This document shows, one piece after another, positions 39,301 through 51,300 of a DNA stretch of 64,000 bases. Source of the DNA: Anisus vortex (Eukaryota; Mollusca; Gastropoda; Planorbidae); NCBI GenBank assembly GCA_949126835.1, contig OX421501.1, forward strand, positions 5,960,499-6,024,498. The letters are read 5' to 3'. A program made the translations under genes and the position numbers. The notes beneath the pieces are model-generated. The model was given only the letters and a program-made list of their open reading frames with translations, searched no databases and was not told the origin of the DNA. Position 1 is the stretch's first letter. The number at the start of each line of letters is the position of its first letter.

Positions 39301-42300
39301 AAAATAACTTTAATTTGAAAGAAATAGAACACAACCGCAATAAAATACAATACTAAGATAAACATAAGGACAAAAACACTCTTTTTTTTTATCCCATATG
39401 TAAAAACAAGCCCAGAGAAGTTCCCTTTCTCCCCAAGTGTCATCTGGACATGGAATGGGTTGCCTGAACAAACCAGGAAAACCAACAACTTATCATCATT
39501 TAAAAACCTAATCAAAATGCAAGATTAGACTCAAACCACTGATAAGCATATGATGCAATAATCTTTTGTATAGAAGCAGAGTCTGTAACCCATAAGATAA
39601 GTTTATGGTGTGGGTGTTTATAAGTCATGAAAAAATGTGTGATTACAACTGTCATATGTCAATGTGTTGTTTTTTTTTTGTTATTATTAAAGGTTCTTAA
39701 GATGAAAATATTTCTAATGCCCCGATGTTAAGTACTAAGTAAATCTTGCCCCAAAAAATTTGGAAGAGAAACTTACAGCTATTTCATTCCCAATAATGAT
39801 AAGCTCCTCAGGGATCGGGTCAGGCTCTGGCTCAACTACTGTAGGATCAGGAATAGGTGAATTCATTTCAGGCAACATCTAAGATGGGAAGAGAAGTAAA
39901 ATATAAAACAACCAAAATCATTGCCAACTCTAAATGGTACATGTTCAAATGAGTGATATAGCCGATGCAGGAAGGCGCTGCTAGTCCTGTATAGAAGGGG
40001 ATAAAAGTGTTCTCTCAGCTTTTTTTCGGGAAGGCTTATAGTGGGAAAAACAAACAAAAAAGAACACACAAAAAAGCAGCAGTTCAATTAGGGGACACTG
40101 ATATATTGCATATGCACTGATGGATGTACAAGTCAGTGTTCTTGACCCAAGAAGAATCCAAGACCAGATTTCAGATTAACTTGGAGAAAACTGAAACGAT
40201 GACCCTCTCCAAGAAACAATAGAAGCCAATCAAGGTTGGAGACAGCGAGCTGAAAAAAGTCACCTCTTTCACATACCTGGGCAGTAGAGTGTCAGTGACA
40301 GGTGGCTCTGATGAAGACACCTTTGTTGACGGCTGCCTCCGCAACATACTAAAGATTCGGTGGACAGACACGGTCAAGAACACTGACTTGTGGCGGCAAA
40401 CTAACCACTTGAACAGCAGGCAAAAATGGCTGTGGATAGGACATCTTTGCAATGGAACCCCCAGGGAAAGAGACTGGTTGGTCACCTTAAGACCACCTGG
40501 AGATTAGCCTATGAAGATGAAATATAAAGCTGCAACTTTTCATGGGGTGAACTGTATAAAGCTGCCCAGAATCAAGTGCACTGGAGAAATGTTGTGGAGT
40601 TCCTATGTTCCACAAGTTATTAAAGGAATTAAGCAAAGTAAGCAAGGGAAGTTGTAGAGAAGCTAATTTTCAAGTAGCTTACCCATTGTTGGGCGGGAGT
40701 CCAAAAAATGTACAAGGTACAACAGGGCAGGGTATACAAAATTATATTACCGGCCCATTGGTTAAAAAAATATATTTTTTACTTCAAAAATGTGTTTTGC
40801 AACAAGACTTTATTGCTAAAGGTGAATTTAAAAAAAAACATGGAACAAATTTGTTATATAAAGAATGTTAGAATGTAGATGTTTTTTTCTAAGCGGCTTC
40901 TAGAAATGTAAACCTTTATTGGGAGTGGGGGCATTGTTTTTTGTTTTTAATATCTAAACATTAGTGAATATAGACTAAATATACAGCTTTTGTTCAACAT
41001 TTCCTTGCTGTTAATTTCAAAATGATAAAGAACATGTAAAATATTATATATACCGTACATAAGTCACAGAGAATCTTCAAGCTAATTAAATGTGAAATCA
41101 TGATTTTAAACATAGGCACAGAAAACATAAAATGTGTACAATATTTCAAAAATGAAAGTCTGATGGTAAAATTCAAATAAGAAATATTTGATGCAATTGT
41201 ACAGGGTGTCAACTGAACCAGGCTGCCTGCGCTGGTTTTTGTGTATGACATTCCAGCAGATAATAAAAAGCATTTTTGTACTTTAATGCCTACAAATAGT
41301 TAGCTAAAAAATGTATAGGCCACAATGGGTTAGTTTCAGACTATATTTTTAAATTTTTAGTACAGGTTGAATGAAAAGCTGTGCTACAGACATTGATGTG
41401 ATTAATCATCAGGGACAATCAAGTATTTTGCGCATTACAGATCTGATCCAATTCATTATGTACTACAGGCCAGCAGAGAGATACGATTAAGCCTTCATTA
41501 TGTAAAGCAAGCACAAGCAGTGAAACATCTTAGAAAGTATGCAGTGCTAAAGCTACAGATGTATGGTACTTGTCGGAAAGTGGTGCTTTATGCGAGTTGT
41601 GTTTTGTATTTAAGTATATATATTTGTGTATCTGTATATATATATATATATATACTGTGCACTTTTGATTAGCCAATCCATCGATAAAATACTTTTCTAA
41701 CCTGTTATTTTAAATGAAAATATTCACCTGTTTTAAAGTATATGAAACAATCAGTGTGATTGTAAACATCTTGTTTTTGGTTCTGATTTTTAAATGATTT
41801 TGTTAAATTTCGTCACATATTTCTTTTTTTTAAAAGACATTTGCACTGTAAATATATTTTACATACAAACATGTATTTTTAAATTAAATAAAAATTAAAT
41901 AGTTTGGATTATAAGTATTTTTCAATCTTAGTGAACCTCCTTAGTTCAGATAATCAAAAGTACAATGTACTTATAAATGTGCATGTTATAGAGTGAAATT
42001 ATGGGGGGATGCTGTGCCATAATATGTTCTGGTCTGAGAGAGCTTTATATTGTATACATATTACATTCTCCTTAGCTAAAAATCTAACCTAAGTTGTACT
42101 CAATCTGGCCTTTTTTTAGGCCTGATAAATAAAAAGAAGGATTTTAGGGATTCAATTCAATAGCTGTAATATGAAACAATACATACTATAACACTGAAAT
42201 CAGGTATTGTGTCAATGCCCACAGCCAAATTATAACTATATTAATAAAAGTTGTCTCGCGTGGAGTTTCTGATCTCCCATCGAGCGCGGATTGGGGAACG

Positions 42301-45300
42301 CCCACCAGATATGGTAGGTACCGGGGAAATCAAATACCCGGGGCGGACCAAAATCAGAACCTGCTGCCTTGCAGGAAGTGGAGGGATCCACAAAGGCTAG
42401 GGAACCTTACCCGAAAATAAGGCAGCTATCCAGAGAGCTGTAAAGGGAATCATCCCAGACGGTTGTGCGCAGGGCTAACAACCCGGCCATGGAAAAAACA
42501 AAACGTTACAGAAACCAAAATCAAAGCGAACTTACAAAACACAGTCAGAGGCGAGAGTAGGGCTCCACAAAGGAGATTTATGAAGCTGTGTGGGGAAATT
42601 CAAAAGAATCCCACAAGGCCGACCACCCTACTCAAACCGACGAAAAAGAAACATTTCCTAATGCAAAAGGCACCCTTCAGCTTGGGTACATGGAATGTCC
42701 GAACCCTGCTAGAACCAGGCAGATGCGCCCAAGTCGCCAAAGAGATGGCTAACTACAAATTGCAAATTTTGGGACTGAGTGAAGTACGATGGAACACTTT
42801 TGGAGAAACTAGGCTTCAAACAGGTGAAACTCTGCTCTTTTCTGGAATGGAAAACGAAGAGGACACCCATGAAAATGGAGTGGCACTCCTATTGAACAAA
42901 GATTCATTTAAAAGTCTCCTGGAATGGGAGCCTGTTTCAGACAGAATTATTAGAGCTAAATTTCTATCAAGATTCCAAAATGTTCACATCGTCATGTGCT
43001 ATGCTCCCACCAACCTTGCACCTGAAGAAGATAAAGTTGCATTCTATGAACGACTTCAAAGTATAGTGGATAGAATACCCAAAAGAGATATACTGATCCT
43101 CATGGGAGATATGAATGCTAAAATAGGAAATGAAAACAAAGGGAGAGAGAAGACAATGGGCATACACGGACTGGGCAACATGAACGAAAATGGAGAGATG
43201 TTTGCTAACTTCTGTACATTCAATGAACTGGTGATCGGAGGCAGCATCTTCCCACACAAAAAATGCCACAAAGCAACGTGGGTCTCACCAGACAACAAAA
43301 CAGAGAATCAAATAGACCACATCGCTATATGCCGTACTTGGAGGAGCACATTACAGGATGTACGAACCAAAAGAGGAGCAGACATTGGATCAGATCACCA
43401 CCTGGTAGTGGCCAAGCTAAAAATAAAGTTAGCCAAACAAAGGTAAAAAACAAACAGGAGAACCAAATTCGACCTAGACAAACTCCAGAATTCACAGAAG
43501 AAGTGTGAATTACAATTAACCCTTAAAAACCGATTCTCTGCACTACAACCAGATGATACTGAGGAAAGCATAGACAAAACCTGGGATAATTTCAAAGAAA
43601 TTATTATAGGAACTTGTAATGAAGTACTAAGACCTGCCCCAGAAAACAAAAAACATTGGATTAGCGACGAGACATGGCAAAGAATTGAAGACAGGAAACA
43701 TGCAAAACAAACAGTAAACCAAGCTAAAACAAGAAAACATAAACAACTAACACAACAAGAGTATCATACAATTTCAAAAGAGGTCTCAAAAATGCTTAGA
43801 CATGATAAAAGAACATTTTATAATAAACTAGCTGAGCAAGCAGAAGAAGCAGCAGGAAAAGGAGACCTAAAACAGTTATATAAAATTACTAAACTCTTGA
43901 GTGGCAAGAAACCTAACTACAATGTGCCAGTCCGAGACAAACAAGGTAAACTCCTTTCTTCCATAGATGACCAGCTCAGAAGATGGAAAGAATACTTCCA
44001 GGAAGTGCTAAAAAGACCAACCCCTCTAAATCCACCCGATCTGACCACAGGAGAAACACTGGACATAAATATGGAAGCAATATCCAAAGAAGAAATATGG
44101 AAGGCCATCAATCAAATGAAGACAGGCAAAGCAGCAGGCATAGACAATATACCACCTGAGGTCCTAAAAGAAGGAGGAGCTGAAATTGTTAACCAACTCC
44201 ACAATGTCTTTAATAAAATTTGGTCAACCGAAACCCCTCCTGCAGAGTGGAAAAAAGGCCTACTGATTAAAATTCCAAAGAATGGGGACCTGTCAAGATG
44301 TGATAAATGGCGAGGAATTACTCTACTCTCAGTACCAAGCAAGGTCTTCAGCAGAACAATACTCAACAGAATTAAAGAAGCCTGCGATGATCTCCTAAGA
44401 GAAGAACAGGCTGGGTTCAGAAGAGGAAGATCATGCATTGACCAGATAGCAACACTCCGGATCATTATAGAACAATCTATTGAATGGCAATCTCCACTCT
44501 ATGCTACATTTGTGGACTTTGAAAAGGCTTTTGATAGCATTAATAGAGAGACAATATGGTCAATCATGAGGCACTATGGAATACCTAATAAAATAATAGC
44601 CATCATCAAAGGTCTCTATGAAAACTTTACCTGCCAAATAGTACATAATGGTAAGATGTCAGATGAATTCCATGTTACAACTGGAGTCAAGCAAGGATGT
44701 CTCCTCTCACCACTTCTGTTCCTTCTAGTACTAGACTGGGTCACAAAAGAAGCTTATGCTAACTCAGGAAAAGGAATACAATGGACCCTAATGCAAAAAC
44801 TAGAAGACTTAGAGTTTGCAGATGACCTGGCCATTCTGTCCCACAGATTACAGGATATGCAAGAGAAGACCACAGCTTTGAGTGAGACCGGAAAAAGAGT
44901 AGGACTCGGTATAAACCATCAAAAAACCAAAGTGTTGAAAATAAACCACCAACAAGATGGCGACATACAAATAGAAAACCAAAGCTTAGACGAAGTGAAT
45001 CACTTTGTATACCTTGGAAGTGTGGTCAGTGCATCAGGAGGAGCAGACGAGGACATCGAACGTCGAATAAACCTGGCGCGACTAGCCTTTGCCAACTTGA
45101 AACAGGTCTGGAGATCTACATACATCTCTGTCAAAACTAAAGTAAGGATCTTTAACACAAACATTAAAACGGTCCTACTTTATGGCGAACGACAGAGAAA
45201 ACTAAAAATAGACTCCAGACCTTTGTTAACAGATGCCTAAGAAATATACTCAAAATAAAATGGTTCGACAAGGTAGAAAACTCCAAGCTGTGGGAGAGGT

Positions 45301-48300
45301 GTGGACAAAGAACAGTAGAACAACAAATCATGGAAAGGAAGTGGAGATGGATTGGACACACCTTCAGGAAAGATAACAACAGAGCTAGACAGGCCTTAGA
45401 GTGGAATCCCCAGGGCAAACGACATAGAGGATGACCCAAGCAAACATGGAGACGAAGCATACTGGATGAAACTGAAAGAACTGGAAAGAGCTGGGAAGAA
45501 TTGAAGCGACTAGCAAGAGACCGTGAAGAGTGGCGTGCTTTGACAGAGGCCCTATGTTCCACAAGGAACCCAAAGGACAGATGATGATGATGATGAATAA
45601 AAGTTGTTAAAACTAAACCTACAAATAAGCACTTCTAATTATATATATTTATTCAGTTTCTAAATTAACATAACATTATGTGCTCTTTACTTTTATATAT
45701 ACACACAGAACATACCCATATTTATAATTCAATGAGTCCACTAATTTCAAAGAGTTTTAGTACATGCTATGCTAAGCAAATTGTGCCAAATAAAACTAAC
45801 ACATCAGACAACTATGTAGCCTGCTGTAAGGAATATAAGTGATTCTTTTTGTACATAAAAAAAGGAAGAACTTGTGTTTAAATTCTGTAGTACAATCATG
45901 AGCATTTGCTATAAGTGCAGAATCCACTAGGCTTACAATGGTTTAGTGTCAAATAGGACTAATCTTCATTTAAAACATCTTTTAGAACTAGAATTTATGA
46001 TAGATGATTTTTTAAACATACAACTGCAAAACTATTTTACAAACTAAGCTTACTTTATATATATATAGGCCAAATAAGCTAGCACTAAAGGTTGATTAAT
46101 TAAGATTTATACTTAGCATTATAGAACCAAATTAAATAAATCCGAAGCCTAAATAAACATATAAATTTATGCAAGTATGTGTAAAAATAACTGAATGCTG
46201 ATAACTATATGCCTGCAAAAAGAAAAGTTTTAATTAAGCAGTTGGCAGGAAAACTTTTTGGCACAGTTTCATTTTCATTTTACATAACTGCCAAATGATC
46301 TTAAGAAGAAAATATTTCAAAAAAGCTGAATAAAGAATATGCCAAGACTGTTAAGTTTCCATTTGCTAACTTACATCTATGCCCAAGTTTTCATTAAAAA
46401 CCGCAGCCGACTCGATCACCCAGAACTTTCCTTCATACTGTAATAATAAATAAAACTGAACACTTTAATTGCCGCTCAAAGCTGACCTAATCAGGCTGCT
46501 TGTCTACCACAAAGCATATTGTTCTCAATAGATTTTTTAAAAAAAACTGTTAACTTTATAATTTCTGCTAAAAACTAGCTTAACAAGACTATGCGGATAT
46601 GCTGTTCTCTATTTATACAAAAAAAATTGGATGAGCTGCCAACTTTAATTTCTGCTTAAAGCCAACTTAAAGAACCTTCACGTTACTAAGCACACTGGCC
46701 TCCATTTATTCTTTAAAAAACTGCATGTTTTAATTACTTCTTAAGGCTGACTAAGCATACTTTTCTCTAGCCATACGCCACTTATAACCACAAGCGGCTG
46801 GTAAACTTAATTTGGCTGTGTCATCTATGTTTCAGGCCCTGAACTCAAAAATATTTCTTTCAATAGAAAGCATTTAGCCTTTTAACTATTTAAAAAAAGA
46901 ATAATGATTAACATTTAGAATATGCTTATAGTATATCTTAACCTTACTAATCGAGTCTTAAAAAAAGCCTTCTATAAGCGAGTATTAGCAATAGTGTTGT
47001 CAGTATATATACAAATATGTCTTAGGTGTGGCTTAGCAAAAAAGAAATTGTTCTTCGATTTGAAATAAGAAAGGTTTTAATCTTTAGAGACAACAAGTGT
47101 GTACATAGAACTGAATTCACAAGTCAACACCAACTTCTTAAAATATACATAGGCCCTACCATGAAAGCAAAAAAAAATTTTGAAAGTATTCACAAACAAA
47201 AAAACAGATTCTATATCTCTAATATTTTAAAACGCTCATCATCTAAAAATAAATAACAAAATATTCTATTATCTAATTTAATCTTTCTTCACTTTCATTT
47301 TAACCTTGTCAAAAATTATTCATTGTTAGAAAAAAAAAACAAAAAAAAAACATTCCTCTTTTTTTTTATCTATGCTTGCTGAAAAATTCAAGATTATAAA
47401 CATGATTACACTTGAAGTAGACACCAGCATGATGAGACAAAATTGGAGACAGGAGGCGAGACTCCGCCAAGACCAGGAGAACTTTTATTTGTCGCTTATG
47501 CCCCTGGTGGGAAACAGGCGATGATGATGAAGATGATGAAATATAAATATAATCATACATAATACACACAAATATTATACCCATATATACTCGTGTATAA
47601 GTTCCAAATTTTTTACCAAAGAATTTGACAAAAAGTAGGGGTGCGACCTAAACTTCCGAAACTGTTTTTGAACAGTTTGAAAAACATCACTACTCTGTTA
47701 TAAAGTTTCCTACATTTACCATATCGTTTATTCCAGTGACATAGAATTACTAGGCTAATGCTTAATTTAAAAAAATGTATAATTTTAAACTAAAATGTGA
47801 CTTATCCACCAGCGCTTATATTCGAGTATATATATATATATATATCAAATCCATAAACATAATCAAATTGTCACACAGAAATCTCATGCTGATTTTAAAT
47901 TTGCTTAATCAGGTTTGGGAAGTGTTAATATCTGTACTAGATCCACCACTCTAAAAAAAATACAAACTATCTTCTGATGTTAGTCTGCAATTCTTTATAA
48001 TATATGGACAAAGATTATTACAGTCTCACTCTCCCTCACTAATTTATTATGTAATTTTGTCTGGTATAACAACTGGTTTATATACTAGATTCTTACATTT
48101 TCAATAAGCTCATCTTCCTTTTGAATACATTCTGCCATGGCCTTCACAAATTTAACAGCATCTGATCCATATTCAGCCTGAAAGAATAAGTCAATTTATA
48201 TACACCAAGCTGACGCAGATGGAAAAGTCTATTATTGGAATCTATTCATATACAAAATTATGGAGCAGGTCGTAAATATTGTATAGGTTTGAATTAAGAA

Positions 48301-51300
48301 TCCATAATAAAGGCTGTGTGTGCTAGCAAACAGTATGAATGATTTAGCTTTATCAATGAAAGAATTGTTGTATGGACCAATCAATTGTAAGGTCAGAAAT
48401 CACTTCTACTGACCTTAACTAACCAGTGAACAATTAGAAAATATCAGGAAAAGAAAGAAGTTAAGATGGCATTAAACTAAAAATAATCAAAGTCTTTTAA
48501 AAAAGTGAATTATGCCGGTAACAAATTATGGTTGAATATTTAATATCTAACAGGGCGTAAAGGTATAATGACAGAGTGCTATAATGCAATCTGAAGGTAA
48601 CTCAGAGAGTTGCATGATGTCCCAGTGGCAGTTAGCTCAGGTGGAGTACTGGAGCTCCGAAGTTCAAACGCTAATTTAGGCTAGGAATGTTTCCATGGAA
48701 CTCAGAAATGTCCCAGAGACTACCCAGTTCTGATGCCTATCTTGCATTAGTTGGGGTAAAGTAGAGGCGGTTCGGCGTTGCGCTGGCCACAATTTGTTCA
48801 TTTTGCATTTTTCAGTTCAAAATCTTAGATAAAATCAAATGTGCTCTAATCTCATTGCCCATATTAAGTGTTTCCTTTGCTAATATGTTAACCCTTCTTT
48901 CCTTTCAGCTCCATCATGGATCATGGACCAAAGAAAGTCTCCAGGGCCAGCAGTCCTTTCAAGAAGAAGGCAAGGAACACAAGCAAGTTGAAGAAGGAAA
49001 TCAGGCAAAAAATAGGAGAGCAGCAATAAGATTTTTAAAACTGTCTGCATGTACAGGAAGTCGCCATCCAGAATTAGTTCTAATGTGATGAAAATGTATG
49101 CTATTAAGGAGGCTAATGTAGTATTTAAAGTATTCTGATGCATTTATTTTATTGCTTTTAGTATAAAATAATATATTTTTGTTCTTATAAAAAATTTCTT
49201 TGGTATGTATTTTGGAGTGCTTAGGACAAATTAATTGGATTTATAATGATTCATATGAAAATTAAAGCCTCAGTTAACACTGGCTTCAGATTTTGCTGAT
49301 TATTCCCTGGAAGTTTATTGGCACAAACTAGCATATGTCTGTATATAATACATTACGTAAGCTAAAATAAATTCAAAAATGTATGTTTAAAAAATGATAT
49401 TCATTTAAGTCCTTTGCCTTTATGAAATTGAGATCAGTTCTCATGAGCATCATGTCATCTGTCTTGGCTTCCTTCTTTGTCATTGTGTACAGGGTAAGAT
49501 ATTCATTGATTTTTTTCAGTAGGTTATGGTAAGCAATAATGGCTTCATTCAAACAATCTAGGTCTCCGTGGTCACACCCATGTTTTATCCCCACCCTGTG
49601 GAAGAAAGAAACAGTAAATTTAGTCACTACTTTGTGTGTGCTTTCAAATAGCTTTGTATATCTTGTGTATGAAAAAAAAATGTGATCTAGTGGAAGCACA
49701 TAATATAGATTGCCATTCTGTAAAGTAAAGTTCCTCCCAGACCAAATTGATCCATAGGACCAGTGAAGCAGCGTTCACCAGTTTCTGTGGCCATGGCATA
49801 CTAGGAGGTGTGTGGCCAGCACAATGCTTAGCCGCCTTTACTTCACCCCAACTATTGTCAGGTACATGGTAAACTCAGGGACACCCTCCAATCCCGGAAA
49901 TAAATCCTAGTCTTCACCAGGATTCGAACCCAGGACCTTCGGATTGCCACTCGGCTACCGCGCCCCCTGCCATTCTGTATCTGATTGGAATCCAACTTCT
50001 GTATCCATGGACCTCAAAGCTCGTGAAGTGAGTAAACCACCAACACGATTCCATCAAAAGTACGCCTGTGGACTAAAGCATGGGAGACAGCCCCTGCTGC
50101 ACATCTGAGAATCATTGCACTGCCAAGAGGCTTCAAGACTCTGCAGAGAGGAGGAAACGTGCACAAAAGCCCATCTCAACCAAGACCTGGTGCCTGGATT
50201 TCCAGGCTTACATTCTGGAATAAGTGCTACCAGGGGATGTTGCAGGAATATGAGCGAGCCACCCCGTTAATGATTGGGGGGGGGGGGGTAATCCAAAGGT
50301 GGTGAGAATAAGAGTAATGCATATAATTGCGGAGACATTATCCTTCATTACCCAGCACACAATACTAGTGGGCCGCAGGGTAGCAAGTATTGGACAAGCT
50401 CTTGGTGTGCCCCTCCCCCCTTTTTATCCACCCCACTACACTGCTACACCCTTGACTAGTGAGCCAGATTAAACGCCAGAAATGTTGTTTTTTAACCAGG
50501 TCTGAATAGTGTTTTTTAGTTTTTAGTCTACTGAACTGGTATCTGACGTAGGCTGTGGAAAATTAAGACATAATCCATTATCCACTGGTGGACACAGAAA
50601 CTGTTGAATGCTGCTTCTCTAGCACCATAGACCAACAATGTTTGCTTCACTTTATTTTATTTACTACTTAAAATATTAATTAGGGTTTGATTTTTCGTTT
50701 CATCAGGGCTGTGGAGTCGGTAGATAAATGTTCCGACTCCAACTCTGACTCCTCAGTTTTTTGTACTTCTGACTCCAACTCCGACTCCAGGTAACCGAAA
50801 TTTCCTCCGACTCTTCGACTCCACAGCCACAGCCCTGCATTTTATAAAGTGTGGTGTTTTTTTTTTTCACAAATTGTGGGTCATAAAAATAAATATTCAA
50901 GTTCCAGCTTGAAGTACAGTAAGATAAGATAAGTCATATAAGAGATGAATTGGTTACAATATCTACAATGGTTAGAATAGTGAACAAAATGAAGAAGAGG
51001 TACTATGTGGCACCACTTAGCATTAAGCAGCCACCAAAAGGCGCTTAAGATTTTAGTTCAAAACATGTGACATGTCTATTACAATATTGCGCAGTGACAG
51101 TGTAATGTCATTTTAAAAGAAAAATTACTCCCTCTTGTCCTACGCCAAGAAATTTGATTAAATGTAATGAAAATAATTCTATACCATACCAGTCAATTTT
51201 ATCTATCAGACCTTCCATTCTGGTTCTCATAAAGAATGGGATCCTGGTATACAAGGTCTCAGTTCCTTCCACATTTTTCAATGTTAAAAACTTTATTGTC

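Larger units (their letters stand above)
42255..45595 (+). mobile_element. RTE-type LINE, nearly full length, with TSD
   Basis: Bounded by a perfect 12-bp target duplication AATAAAAGTTGT (42243-42254 and 45596-45607) and ending in a (GATGAT)n-type tail, typical of RTE. It sits antisense in a STAT intron. The endonuclease frame is 42463-43446 (GTWNVRTL, SEVRWN, GDMNAKIGN, GSDHHLVVAKLK). The same frame continues after a single TAA (43444-43446) as reverse transcriptase to 45240 (KTGKAAGIDNIPPEVL, QAGFRRGRSCIDQ, DFEKAFDS, GVKQGCLLSPLLFLLVLDW, FADDLAIL). Near 45187 a short deletion shifts frame and removes the usual YGCETW residues. The C-terminal part continues in another frame to about 45580 with one TGA. 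The 5'UTR, 42255-42462, is GC-richer than flanks. Confidence 0.92.
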
